Assembly: GCA_022414725.1 (NCBI GenBank)
Contig: CM039462.1
Location: 53,390,714-53,454,713, forward strand
Reading direction: 5' to 3'
From: Microglena sp. YARC
Taxonomy: Eukaryota > Chlorophyta > Chlorophyceae > Chlamydomonadales > Chlamydomonadaceae
Length of the DNA: 64,000 bases
The first letter of the stretch is position 1. The number at the start of each line of letters is the position of its first letter. Below, piece after piece: positions 1 through 10,665 of the stretch. The notes under the pieces are model-generated. The model searched no databases. It saw only the letters and a list, made by a program, of their open reading frames with translations, and was not told the origin of the DNA. The position numbers and the translations under genes were made by a program.

Positions 1-270
1 TTCGTACAGTTGCTGGCACACTCCGCCAATTTTCTGTTGCCACCTTTCGTACAGTTGCTGGCACACTCCGCCAATTTTCTGTTGCCACCTTTTGTACAGT
101 TGCTGGCACACTCCGCCAATTTTCTGTTGCCACCTTTCGTACAGTTGCTAGCACACTCCGCCAATTTTCTGTTGCCACCTTTCGTACAGTTGCTAGCGCA
201 CTCCGCCAATTTTCTGTTGCCACCTTTTGTACAGTTGCCAGCACACTCCGCCAATTTTCCGTGTCGCATG
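1..270. repeat. 45-bp tandem repeat, six copies
   Basis: Six nearly identical 45-bp units (core ACTCCGCCAATTTTCTGTTG) run from the window edge; the last is degenerate. The period is a multiple of three and no stop falls in two of the frames, so long ORFs appear on both strands, but the protein would be a pure 15-residue repeat. The motif CTCCGCCAATTTT recurs alone near 713-726, which suggests the array grew from a dispersed repeat. I do not call it a gene. Confidence 0.9.
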
Positions 271-394
271 CCCGGCGGTTTGGTACTAGCAAGTCTTGGG
301 CAGCTTTTAGGAAAAACCCACTTTCAGATTTGAAAACAAGATCTACTACAGGTTCTTAGGAGGGGCTAATTGAAGGAACCACTTGGCGAACTGG

Positions 395-533
395 CCAATG
401 TTATTATGGCCAATGTTATTATGGCCAATGTTATTATGGCCAATGTTATTATGGCCAATGTTATTATGGCCAATGTTATTATGGCCAATGTTCTTATGGC
501 CAATGTTATTATGGCCAATGTTATTATACATGT
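395..533. repeat. 15-bp tandem repeat (ATGGCCAATGTTATT)
   Basis: About nine copies of a 15-bp unit with one substitution (TTCTT for TTATT). It lies between the 45-bp array and a GC-rich hairpin element. ORFs through it are low-complexity shadows. Confidence 0.9.
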
Positions 534-850
534 CTGTTGTTTTTGGCGGAGCCCCCCTTTCTGGGGGGCTGGAGCCCCCATGTTTACCCATTTGTCCGTC
601 CGACCGACCGACCGACCATCCATCAGACCGTCTGACCGCGATGAAGCCTGACACGTCAGCCAACGGTCTCGCTTCCGTTGCCAGCTGTCGGTGTCGCTCC
701 CTCGTAATCACTCTCCGCCAATTTTCGGCGTCGCAGGCGACGCTGCATAGAACTTGATTACTTTAGGGTTGTTTAAACATACATAGTTTGTAAATGTTAT
801 TTCCATTTCTGCAATTTAAAAAAAAAGTTTTTTGTTTTTCGTTTATCCTT
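534..850. repeat. Dispersed repeat fragment with GC hairpin
   Basis: Contains a palindromic GC block at about 545-582 (GGAGCCCCCC and GGGGGGCTGGAGCCCCC), then GTCCGTCCGACC and a CATCCATCAGACCGTCTGAC motif. Similar blocks occur near 12640-12760 and 37920-38000 in this window, so it is probably a fragment of a dispersed non-coding element. 760-850 is A/T-rich with nothing recognisable. Confidence 0.5.
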
Positions 851-851
851 T

Positions 852-1480
852 TTGCATAAAGCTGAGCCTATTCAACTGCTGAAATGCAACCCAAAGCCAA
901 GCCAAGCCAAGCCAATGCACTTCAAATCCAAGCCAAGCCAATGCAATCCAAAGCCAAGCCAAGCCAAGCCAAGCCAATATAATGCAATCCAAAGCCAAGC
1001 CAAGCCAATGCAATCAAATTTTCTCACTTGGAAGCTAACAAGAAGCAGCTCCACAGCTGAAATGCAATCCAAAGCCAAGCCAAGCCAATCAAATGCAATC
1101 CAAAGCCAAGCCAAGCCAGGCCAATGAAATACAAAGCCAAGCCAAGCCAATGCAATCCAATTTTCACACCTGGAAGCTAACATGAAGCTACCGACCACAC
1201 CTGGAAGCTAACATGAAGCAGCTCCACAGCTGAAATGCAATCCAAAGCCAAGCCAAGCCAAGCCAAAGCCAAGCCAAGTCAAGCCAATCAAATTTCTCAC
1301 CTGGAAGCTAACCCGAAGCAGCTCCACAGCTGAAATGCAATCCAAAGCCAAGCCAAGCCAAGCCAAGCCAAGCCAAGCCAAGCCAAGCCAAGCCAAGCCA
1401 AGCCAATTCTCTTACCTGGAAGCTGACACGAAGCAGCTCCACAGCTGAAATGCAATCCAAAGCCAATCCCTCTAACACAA
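852..1480 (-). repeat. AAGCC-rich array with echoed 29-nt mini-exon
   Basis: On the minus strand the array alternates CTTGG-rich spacers with copies of one unit: GCATTTCAG, then 29 bases beginning CTGTGGAGCTGCTTC and ending AGCTTCCAG, then GTGAG or GTAAG. Copies lie near 1022-1062, 1192-1234, 1297-1342 and 1414-1450, with a partial one near 1155-1190. Each full copy has a plausible 3' splice site, a short exon and a 5' splice site. One copy (near 1025) reads CCAAGTGAG, so its junction is shifted. This is either a real short exon with tandem copies or an exon edge amplified with its intron flanks. Confidence 0.6.
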
Positions 1481-1496
1481 GGGAGTAGCTGTTCGC

Positions 1497-1600
1497 CTGG
1501 GGAGGGGCGCAGCCCCCCCTTCCTGAAGTCTCTGGACCCACTCCTAACTCTGCTGTGCCTGAAAAGGCTACCTCGTCAGCGCCAGCTGTCAAGTTGGGGA
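1497..1600 (-). CDS. Candidate exon, unrecognised protein (minus strand)
   Basis: The minus strand reads a compositionally normal peptide (includes AGADEVAFSGTAELGVGPE) preceded by CCAACTTGACAG, a possible 3' splice site, and followed by CTTCAGGAAGG. It lies directly upstream, in the minus-strand sense, of the mini-exon array. No family is recognised. Coding status rests only on being non-repetitive and open. Confidence 0.3.
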
Positions 1601-1604
1601 GCAG

Positions 1605-2700
1605 GTGGTGGATGGTTGTTGGTGGTTGGTGGTTGGTGTGTGCTGTGTGGTGTGTGGTGAGAGTGGTAATGTGTGTGGGAATAACAGTAGCTGCAGGGAA
1701 TATGTGTGGCCATGTGTGTGGGAATGTGTGTGGCAATGTGTGTGGTAATGTGGGTGCAAATAATAAAAGTTGCTGGTAATGTGACTAGAAATGTGTGTGT
1801 GAATGCGTGTGTGTGGGGGGGGGGTGAGTGGGAATGTGTGTGTGTAGGGGGGGGTGAGTGGCAATGTGTGTGAAATGTGGGTGGAAATAACAATAGCTGC
1901 CGGGAATGTGTGTGGCAATGTGCGTGGGAATGTGTGTGTACTTGGTTGTGAGTGGGAAAGTGTGTGGCAATGTGTGGGGAAATGTGGGTGGAATTAGCAA
2001 TAGCAGCCAAGAATGTGTGTGGGAATGTGTGTGGAAATAACAACAGCTGCCGGGAATGGGTGTGGGGGTGGTGCGAATGGGAATGTGTGGCAATATGGTT
2101 AGGAATGTGGGTGGAAATAAAAACAGCTGCCGGGAATGGGTGTGGGGGTGGTGTGAATGGGAATGTGTGTGGGTACGTGTGTGGGAATGTGGGTGGAAAT
2201 AACAATAGCTGCAGGGAATGTGTGTGGGGGTGGTGTGAATGGGAATGTGTGTGGCAATGTGGGTGGGAATGTGGGTGGAAATAACAATAGCTGCAGGGAA
2301 TGTGTGTGGGGGTGGTGTGAATGGGAATGTGTGTGGCAATGTGGGTGGGATTGTGGGTGGAAATAACAATAGCTGCAGGGAATGGGTGTGGGGGTGGTGC
2401 GAATGGGAATGTGTGTGGCAATGTGGGTGGGAATGTGGGTGGAAATAACAATAGCTGCAGGGAATGTGTGTGGGGGTGGTGCGAATGGGAATGTGTGTGG
2501 CAATGTGGGTGGGATTGTGGGTGGAAATAACAACAGCTGCCGGGAATGGGTGTGGGGGTGGTGCGAATGGGAATGTGTGTGGCAATGTGGGTGGGAATGT
2601 GGGTGGAAATAACAATAGCTGCAGGGAATGTGTGTGGGGGTGGTGCGAATGGGAATGTGTGTGGCAATGTGGGTGGGAATGTGAGTGGGAATATGTGTGG
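1605..2700. repeat. GT-rich minisatellite, 82-bp unit
   Basis: From about 2030 the array settles into an exact 82-bp period (key motif GGTGGAAATAACAATAGCTG); before that it is degenerate. ORFs on both strands recur every 82 bases in all frames, as expected of a tandem repeat. At the right edge it passes into a second array that shares AGCTGCAGG. Confidence 0.9.
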
Positions 2701-2708
2701 AATTGCGG

Positions 2709-2942
2709 GTCAGAAGCTGCAGGTAGCTATATGCAAACAGTGCGGGCTTAGGGTAGCTATATGCAAACAGGTCGGAAGCTGCAGGTAGCTATATGCAAAC
2801 AGTGCGGGCTTAGGGTAGCTATATGCAAACAGGTCGGAAGCTGCAGGTAGCTATAGGCAAACAGTGCGGGCTTAGGGTAGCTATATGCAAACAGGTCGGA
2901 AGCTGCAGGTAGCTATGTGCAAACAGTGCGGGCTTAGGGTAC
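2709..2942. repeat. 62-bp tandem repeat, four copies
   Basis: Units begin GTC(A/G)GAAGCTGCAGGTAGC at 2709, 2771, 2833 and 2895. Each contains TAGCTATATGCAAACAG twice, so the unit is itself a diverged dimer. On the minus strand both halves end in TTTGCATATAG, a possible 3' splice site motif. Confidence 0.9.
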
Positions 2943-2945
2943 ATG

Positions 2946-3480
2946 GTGTACTAGGAATCACAAAGCAAGACACGAAAATACAAAACAACACTCATATGCC
3001 CAATAATAACCTCACTATCCCTCTCCTCCCCTATTTCCCTCGCACGCCTCCCAACATCACGCAACACACACACAGGCCAACACACACCAGCTTCAGAAAT
3101 CCAAACCATAAGCACCAGTGCACACACCAGGCCAACACCCAAAGACGTGCCACAGCCAAACCCACAAATCCACCCACAAGCATCTAGAACGCGCCCAACA
3201 CACGGCCACTAAACGCCCCCCTCAACACATACCAAACGCACCCATCCCCCCCCCCCCTTTACACGCACAACACCATCCCCCACACAAACACCCCCCGGCA
3301 CCCACCCCAGCTCCGACAAGCACCCACACCCGACGCTCTGTCCTCACTCCCAGAATTGGAGGCATGCCCATACCCAAATCTTGATCGCCTGCAACTGCCA
3401 TAACCGTCATCACTCGTGCATTCGGAGTCCTCAGCCCCTTGGTCCCGCCCTTCGTGTCCACAGCCCCCCTTCTTTAAGGG
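2946..3480 (-). other. C/A-rich stretch with possible minus-strand coding segment
   Basis: The plus strand is C- and A-rich. On the minus strand, 3259-3528 is open and reads a Ser/Gly/Asp-rich peptide (includes DQGAEDSECTSDDGYGSC), which looks less repetitive than most ORFs here. It contains a GC hairpin (CCCCCCTTCTTTAAGGGGGG) at about 3464-3483, like those near 545 and 12735. No homolog recognised; it could be 3' untranslated sequence or an exon. Confidence 0.25.
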
Positions 3481-3539
3481 GGGCTGGGGGTCAGACAATG
3501 AGTGCTCTTGCTCGACCAAGCGCATCACAAAGCTGCTAG

Positions 3540-3640
3540 CGTAGTTTCAAAGCTTGAATGGTGGGCACGCAAGCAAATGTTGGGAGAACGGCCGATTGAG
3601 GATCGCTTTCCAATGACTCACGAGATCCATGCAGGGGTGG
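3540..3640 (-). CDS. Candidate 3'-terminal exon (minus strand)
   Basis: On the minus strand the segment reads ESLESDPQSAVLPTFAC...IQALKLR and then a TAG stop near 3540. The adjoining 113-bp array (3.6-7.1 kb) consists of echoes of its beginning (CTGGAAAGCGACC and CAATCGGC), and in the minus-strand sense that array is C-rich, as on the 3'-splice-site side of the GWD exons. The plus strand is also open here (KLEWWARKQMLGERPIED), so the strand is not certain; I prefer minus because of the array geometry. Confidence 0.3.
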
Positions 3641-5500
3641 GGGGGGTGGCGGCTGGGTGCACTTGCCTCTGTGGGGTTGACTGTTGGTGCGGGGTGTGGG
3701 GAGACGCGATCTGGTGGTCGATTTCCCAGGTGTTTAGCAGATGCATTGCAGGGGGTGGGGGGCTGGCGCTGGAATGGCACTTGCCTCTGAGGGGTTGACC
3801 TTGTGTGTGGGGTTGTAAGGAGACGCCGATTGGTGGGGTCGCTTTCCAGGTGTTTTGCAGATGCATGGCAGGGGGTGGGGGTGGCGCTGGGTAGAACTTG
3901 CTTCTGTGGGGTTGAAGCTGTGGTGCCGGGGTGTGGTGTGGGGAGACGCCGAATTGTGGTTTGCTGGCTTTCCAGGTGTTGCAGAACAGTGCATAGGGGC
4001 GTGGCGCTGGGTGGCACTTTGCCTCTGTGGGGTTGACCTGTGGTGTGGTGTGGTGGGGAGGACGCCGATTGAGGGTCGCTTTTCCAGGTGTTTGCAGATG
4101 CATGCGGGGGTGGTGGGGTGGCGCTTGGGTAGAACTTGCTTTCTTGTGGGGTTGACCTGCTGGCGGGGTGTGTGTGGGAGACCGGCCGATTGTGGTTGCT
4201 TTCCAGGTGTTTGCAGATACATGCAGGGGGTGGGGGGTGGCGCTGGGTGGCACTTGCCTCTGTGGGGTTGACCTGTGTGCGGGGTGTGGGAGACGCCGAT
4301 TGTGTCGCTTTCAGGTGTTTGCAGATCCTGCAGGGGGTGGGGGTGGCGCTGGGTGGCACTTCCTCGCGTGGGGTTGACCTTGATGTGGGGTGTGGTGGAG
4401 ACGCCGGATTGTGGTCGGCTCCGGTGTTTGCAGATCCCATGCAAGGGGTGGGGGGTGGCCGCTGGGTGGCCATGGCCTCGGTGGGGTTGTACCTGTGTGG
4501 GGTGTGGGGAGACGCCGATTGTGGTCGCTTTCCAGGTGTTTGCAGATCCATGCAGGGGGTGGGGGGTGGCGCTGGGTGGCACTTGTCCTCTGTGGGGTTG
4601 ATCTGTTGTGGGGTGTGGGGTGGGGAAGACGCCGATTGTGGTCGCTTTCCAGGTGTTTGCAGATGCATGCAGGGAAGTGGGGGTGCGCTGGTGGTCACTT
4701 GCCTCTGTGGGGTTTGACCTGTTGTGTGGGGTGGGTGGGAGACCCCGATTGAGGTCGCTTCCCAGGTGTTTGCAGGATGCTGCAGAGGGTGGTGGGGGGG
4801 GTGGCGCTGGGTGGGCACGTTGCCTCTGTGGGGTGACCTGTGTGTGGGGTTGTGGGAGACCCCGATTGGTCGTCCCGGGTGTTTGCGATGCATGCCCGAG
4901 GGTGGTGGGGGTGGCGGCTGGGTGGACAACTTTGCCTCTGTGGGGTTGACTGTGTGTGGGGGTGTGGGAGACCCCGATTGAGGTCGCTTCCCAGGTGTTT
5001 GCGGATGCATGCAGAGGGTGGTGGGGGGTGGCGCTGGGTGGCACTTGCCTCTGTGGGGTTGACCTGTGTGTGGGGTGTGGGGGAGACCCCGATTGAGGTC
5101 GCTTTCCAGGTGTTTGCGGATGCATGCAGAGGGTGGTGGGGGGGTGGCGCTGGGTGGAACTTGCCTCTGTGGGGTTGACCTGTGTGTGGGGTGTGGGGAG
5201 ACGCCGATTGAGGTCGCTTCCCAGGTGTTTGCGGATGCATGCAGAGGGTGGTGGGGGGTGGCGCTGGGTGGCACTTGCCTCTGGTGGGGTTGACCTGTGT
5301 GTGGGGTGTGGGAGACCCCGATTGTGGTCGCTTTACAGGGGTTTTTGCAGATGCATGCAAGGGGGTGGGGGGTGGCAGCTGGGTGGAAAATTGCCTTCTG
5401 TCTGTGGGGTTGACCTGTGTGCGGGGTGGGGTGTGGGGAGACACTGATTTGAGGGATCGCTTCCGCAGGTTGTTCAAAAATCCAATTGCAGGGGGTTGCT
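3580..5500. repeat. About 113-bp G-rich tandem array, left part
   Basis: Around 17 units with core GCCGATTG, TTTCCAGGTGTTTGCAGATG and TGGCGCTGGGTGG. The array grades at its left edge into unique sequence at 3540-3640, of which each unit holds a partial copy. Units differ mainly by single-base indels, which suggests noisy sequence or relaxed constraint. It is interrupted by the assembly gap. Confidence 0.9.
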
Positions 5501-6500
5501 NNNNNNNNNNNNNNNNNNNNNNNNNNNNNNNNNNNNNNNNNNNNNNNNNNNNNNNNNNNNNNNNNNNNNNNNNNNNNNNNNNNNNNNNNNNNNNNNNNNN
5601 NNNNNNNNNNNNNNNNNNNNNNNNNNNNNNNNNNNNNNNNNNNNNNNNNNNNNNNNNNNNNNNNNNNNNNNNNNNNNNNNNNNNNNNNNNNNNNNNNNNN
5701 NNNNNNNNNNNNNNNNNNNNNNNNNNNNNNNNNNNNNNNNNNNNNNNNNNNNNNNNNNNNNNNNNNNNNNNNNNNNNNNNNNNNNNNNNNNNNNNNNNNN
5801 NNNNNNNNNNNNNNNNNNNNNNNNNNNNNNNNNNNNNNNNNNNNNNNNNNNNNNNNNNNNNNNNNNNNNNNNNNNNNNNNNNNNNNNNNNNNNNNNNNNN
5901 NNNNNNNNNNNNNNNNNNNNNNNNNNNNNNNNNNNNNNNNNNNNNNNNNNNNNNNNNNNNNNNNNNNNNNNNNNNNNNNNNNNNNNNNNNNNNNNNNNNN
6001 NNNNNNNNNNNNNNNNNNNNNNNNNNNNNNNNNNNNNNNNNNNNNNNNNNNNNNNNNNNNNNNNNNNNNNNNNNNNNNNNNNNNNNNNNNNNNNNNNNNN
6101 NNNNNNNNNNNNNNNNNNNNNNNNNNNNNNNNNNNNNNNNNNNNNNNNNNNNNNNNNNNNNNNNNNNNNNNNNNNNNNNNNNNNNNNNNNNNNNNNNNNN
6201 NNNNNNNNNNNNNNNNNNNNNNNNNNNNNNNNNNNNNNNNNNNNNNNNNNNNNNNNNNNNNNNNNNNNNNNNNNNNNNNNNNNNNNNNNNNNNNNNNNNN
6301 NNNNNNNNNNNNNNNNNNNNNNNNNNNNNNNNNNNNNNNNNNNNNNNNNNNNNNNNNNNNNNNNNNNNNNNNNNNNNNNNNNNNNNNNNNNNNNNNNNNN
6401 NNNNNNNNNNNNNNNNNNNNNNNNNNNNNNNNNNNNNNNNNNNNNNNNNNNNNNNNNNNNNNNNNNNNNNNNNNNNNNNNNNNNNNNNNNNNNNNNNNNN
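5501..6500. other. Assembly gap, 1000 N
   Basis: Exactly 1000 undetermined bases, probably a fixed-size scaffold placeholder. The flanks are the same 113-bp array, so the true array length is unknown. Confidence 0.99.
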
Positions 6501-7065
6501 TTCCCAGGTGTTTGCAGGATGCATGCAAGGGGTGGCCCGGGGTGGCGCTGGGTGGCAACTTGCTTCTGTGGGGTTGACCTTGTGTGTGCGGGGCTGTGGT
6601 GTGGGGAGAACACTGATGAGGTCGCTTTCCAGGTGTTCAAAAATTCCATTGCAGGGGTGGTGGGGGCCGTGGCGCTGGGAGGTGGAACTTGCTTCTTGTG
6701 GGGCTTGACCTGTGTGTGGGTGTGGGGAGACGCTGAAAATTGAGGTCGCTTTCCAGGTGTTGCGGATGCATGCAGGGGGTGGGGGTGGCGCTGGGTGGAA
6801 AACTTGCTTCTGTGGGGTTGACCTGTGGCTTGTGGGGTGTGGGGAGGGACGCCGATTGTGGTCGATTTCCAGGTGTTTTGCGGATTGCAATGCAGGGGTG
6901 GGGAGGGGGCGCTGAGGTGGCACTTGCCTCTTGTTGGGTTGACCTTGTGTGCGTTGGGGTGTGGGGAGACGCCGATTGAGGCGCTTTTTCACCGTGTACC
7001 CTCACCCAGATCCATGCAGGGGTTGGGGGTGGCGCTGGTGGAACTTGCTCTGGGGGGTGACTGTG
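6501..7065. repeat. About 113-bp G-rich tandem array, right part
   Basis: Continues the array on the far side of the gap with more diverged units. At about 7060-7180 it ends in T/G-rich sequence (TTTTGTTTTGTTTAATTTTG) with no gene signal, which marks the switch from plus-strand G-rich to plus-strand C-rich DNA. Confidence 0.85.
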
Positions 7066-7239
7066 TGTGCGGGTGGGGTGAGATGGGTTTTCGGGTTTGG
7101 TTTGGATCGGGGCGTGTATTTTTTGTTTTGTGTTTGTTTTGTTTTGTTTAATTTTGATTTGGTTTGCAGTGGGTAGTGCCTGCGGGGAAACCTGTGGGTC
7201 TTTGTGTGGGTGTGAGGATTCCGCGAACTCTGTCATTCC

Positions 7240-8345
7240 CCAACCCGACCCCCCCAACCTTCCAGTCATCTGATGTTTGATGTCCTGTAAAGCTGCCCAT
7301 CTGAGGGAGAAATGCCAGTGGCCACCGCCACAATCCCCCCCCCACCACCACCACACCCTGCTGGCTCACAACACAAACAACCACCTCACCCTCACCCTCA
7401 ACGCTCTTGAAGTGATTGTCCTGTAGCTGCCTATCTCTTCTTGGGGGGGGGAAATTGCTTACCACCCACCACCACAGAGATCCCCCCCACCCTCCCCATC
7501 CACCCTGCCGGCTCTCACACACACACCACACCAACACACACAACAACACAACCATTACCGCACACACCACAACAACAACCACCTCACCCCTCACCCCCTC
7601 CCACACTTGAAGTGCTGTCCTGATAGCTGCCCATCCCTTATCTAAGGCATGGAAAATGCGACCACCCACCACCACAACCCCCCCCCACTCCCCATCCACC
7701 CTGCCGGCTCTTCTCTCTCACACACACCACACACACAACCATTACCGCACACACAACCACACACACAAGCACCTCACCCCTCAACCCCTCACACACTTTT
7801 GAAGTGCTGTTCCTGCACCAGCCCATCTGTCTACAGGATGGGAAAATGCGATCCACCCACCACCACAGATACTCCCCCCCACACCCCCCACCCTGCCGGT
7901 CTTCTCACACACACACACCACACACACAACCATTACGCCGCCACACACAACCACACCACACAACCACCTCACCCCTCACCCTCACCACACTTGAAGTGCT
8001 GTCCTGCACCCCAGCCCATCTGTCTAAGGATGGAAAATGCCGACACCACCCACCACCACAGATACTTCCCCCCCACCACCCCCCCACCCTCCCTCAGCGG
8101 ATCTCACACACACAACACACCACACACACAAACCCACTCACACAACCACACACACAACCACCTCCACCCCTCACCCTCACACACTTTGAAGTGCTTGTTC
8201 CTGCCACCAGCCCACTGTCTAAGGATGGGAAAAATCTGCGATCCACTCACCCACCACAGATACTCCCCCCACCCACCCCCCCACCCTCCCCTCAGGCCGG
8301 ATCTCACACACACACACACCACACACACAACCACTCACAAAAACC
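7240..8345 (-). repeat. About 170-bp C/A-rich array echoing an exon end
   Basis: Five to six units on the plus strand carry CACTTGAAGTG, CAGCCCATCTGTCTAAGGATG, CCACCACCACAGATAC and CA-rich filler. On the minus strand each unit contains CAGCACTTCAAG|TGTG or GTGAGGG. The unit nearest the unique island at 8350-8560 matches its end (CATCCCCTTCAAGTGCGTG). In the minus-strand sense this is a G-rich array downstream of an exon, the same arrangement as in the GWD introns. Confidence 0.7.
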
Positions 8346-8349
8346 ACTC

Positions 8350-8560
8350 ACCCCGTCACCCTCACGCACTTGAAGGGGATGTCCCTGAGCTCCCATATCT
8401 TCTAGCGAGGGCGCGAATCGCGACCCCGCCCACCCACCACAGACTGCAAACTCCCACTCTGGGTCGGTGGGGGTGAGGGTGAGATGGAAGGCAACAGGTA
8501 GGGCCCACCCGCCAGCTGCCGCCGCCGCGGAGGGCTGACTCAGCACCAGTAGGCCCCCCA
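8350..8560 (-). CDS. Candidate exon, unrecognised protein (minus strand)
   Basis: Minus-strand reading is open and of normal composition: SQPSAAAAAGGWALPVAFH, then LTPTDPEWEFAVCGG and SRFAPSLEDMGAQGH. A possible 5' splice site lies near the array boundary (CAAG|TGCGTGAGG). No family is recognised. Its neighbours are purely repetitive, which makes the contrast notable. Confidence 0.35.
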
Positions 8561-8589
8561 GAAAGGCCCTGGGATTACACCTGGGAGGG

Positions 8590-9165
8590 GGCGAGAGGAA
8601 AAAGGGGTGGTAGTTAGAGATAGAGGTGTGTGTGTGGGGTGTGGGGTCGGGGTGTGGGGGTGGGTGTGTGGGGGTTTGGGAGTTGGGGTTGGGGTTGGGT
8701 GGAGGTTGGGGGGTGGTGGTGGGGAGTGGGGGGGTGGGGGCAGGGTGGTGAGGGAGGGGGGGTGGTGGGGGTGTCGTGGGGTGGGGGTGGGGGGGAGCGG
8801 GGTTGGGGGGGGTTGGGGGGGGGGCGAGAGAGATAGAGGGGGGTACACCTTGGAGGGTGAAGGGAGAAAGAGGGGTGGGTATAGAGACTTGAAGGAACCT
8901 CTACCAAAGCTGTGTGTGCGGGTGTAGTGTGGGAGTGGTGTGGGGTGGGGGTGTGTTGGGCGGGGTTGGGGGTTGGGGTTACTGAAAAGATTAAGGGCGG
9001 TAGTCATGGAGGGCCGGGAGGAGAAAGGGTGTTGTATGGTATAGAGATTGAGGTGCCTGACGATGGTGTGTTGTTGTGGGGGGGGAGCGGGATGGGGGGG
9101 GGGGGGGATGGGGGGGCTGAGAGAGATAGAGGTGTGTGTGTTGCATGGGCGTGTGCGTAGGGACC
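8590..9165. repeat. G-rich low-complexity array with GAGATAGAGG motif
   Basis: Almost pure G/T with GAGAGAGATAGAGG motifs and runs of seven or more G. No coding signal; ORFs on the minus strand are proline/threonine/histidine shadows. Confidence 0.85.
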
Positions 9166-9169
9166 ACCA

Positions 9170-9489
9170 ATGGTGCGTGTGTGTGTGTGTGCTTCTGTGT
9201 GCGTGTTGCGGTGTGATGTGGGTGTGTATTCCGTGCGTTGTGTTGTTGCGGTGTGTGTGTGTGTGTGCGTGTGTGTGTGTGTGCAGAACTATGTGCGTTG
9301 TGTGTGTGTGTTGCTTGCTGGCCGTGTCAACTATGTTGTGATGTCCTGTGTGTGTGCTTGCTGTGTAGTTACTGTGATGTGTGTGTGTGCCTTGTGCGTC
9401 ATCGACTTGTGTTGTGTGTGTGCTGTGTGTTGTGTGTGTGTTGTCTATTGTGCTTGTAGCGTGTGTGTGTGTGTGTTTGTGTGTGTGCT

Positions 9490-9528
<39 letters not shown>

Positions 9529-9545
9529 TGTGTGTGTGGTACCTT
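9170..9545. repeat. GT microsatellite
   Basis: Imperfect (GT)n and (TGTGCG)n with islands such as TGCTTGCTGGCCGTGTCAAC. No gene. Confidence 0.95.
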
Positions 9546-10105
9546 CGAGATAAAGGGGTTAGACCTCGGAGAGTGGGAGGGCCCGAGGAGGGAAAGGAGG
9601 GGGCCGGTTATTCTATATAGAGGTGTGGATTAGGATAGAAAGTGGTTGTGTGTGTAATGTATTTGTGTTGTGTGTGGTGTGGTGGCTGGTGCGGCGGGGG
9701 TGTACTGAGAGAGATAAAGGGGGTAGTCCCATGGGAGGTTGAGGGCGGGAGGGAGAAAGAGTGTTGGGTGTATTAGAGATAGAGGTGGGTGGGGAGCGTG
9801 GGAGGTGGGACTGAGAGGGAATAAAGGGAGGTAGTCATGGGAGGGAGGCGGGAGGGAGAAAGAGTGTTGGGTATAGAGATAGAGGTGGTGGGTGGTGGAA
9901 GGGGTGGGGTTACCTGAGAGGTAATAAAGGGGTTAGTCATGGAGGGAGGGCGGCAGGAGAAAGAAGTGTTCTGGGTATAAGATAGAGGGGGGTGGTTGGA
10001 GTGGGGAGGGAGGTGCGGTACTGAGAGGAATTAAAGGGTCGGTAGTCATGGAGGGAGGGCGGGAGGGAGAAAGAGTGGTGTGGGTTTTAATAGAGATTAG
10101 AGGTG
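9546..10105. repeat. About 110-bp G/A-rich tandem array
   Basis: Five or so units with AAAGGGGTTAGTCATGGAGG, GGAGAAAGAGTGTTGGGTAT and AGATAGAGGTGG. Unit length varies by small indels. 10105-10560 continues as G-rich low complexity with poly-G runs. Confidence 0.85.
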
Positions 10106-10185
10106 GGTGGGTGCGTTGTGTAGGAGGGATTTGGGTAGAGAAAGAGAAGGGGGATAGAGGGAGGAAAGAGGGGGATGGCGAATGT

Positions 10186-10216
<31 letters not shown>

Positions 10217-10569
10217 GTAGAAGAAAGAGAAGGGCGATAGAGGGAGGAAGATGGATATTGAGGATGGTAGAGGGATAGGAATTGTAAAACACAGCATGTG
10301 TGTGTGATTGGGCAGGGGCGGGGAAGGGGGAGGAGGGGGGGGGGTGGGGGGGGGGGGACTGGGAGAGATAGAGGGGGTAGAGGGGGAGGGGGGGGGGTAT
10401 GGAGAGAGGGTGTGTGCGCGTGTTTGGGGAGGGTATTAAAGAACAGATTAGGAGGGGATATTAGAGGGGTTAGATGGAGATTGGTGTGTGCGTATGTGAT
10501 GTGTGGGGGGCGTGTGTGGGGGTGGGGCGGTGTGTTGGGTGTGTGGGTGTGTGGGCTGTAGGGGTTAGA

Positions 10570-10665
10570 GGGCGCCCCATGGCAGCCTGTTGGTTTCCAG
10601 TAACCATTACCCTTAGGCTGATCCAGATTGATCACACCCAACTCATTACACATAGCGTGCAGGCC
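10570..10665 (-). CDS. Candidate exon, unrecognised protein (minus strand)
   Basis: On the minus strand the island reads MCNELGVINLDQPKGNGYWK followed by PTGCHGAPSNP, ending at CCCTAACCCCTACAG. It is flanked by G-rich arrays on one side and a CCA-rich array on the other. It may be a partner of the island at 10830-10955: the two share diverged sequence around GGCCTGC(A/C)CGC. Not recognised. Confidence 0.35.

Noticed and set aside
3502..3640. Plus-strand exon KLEWWARKQMLGERPIED
   Set aside because: Open and protein-like, but the adjoining array echoes this island on the side expected for a minus-strand acceptor. Not excluded, only less favoured.
3547..6992. Very long ORFs on both strands across 3.5-7 kb
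   Set aside because: They run through 1000 N and a 113-bp tandem array; length comes from undetermined bases and repeat periodicity.
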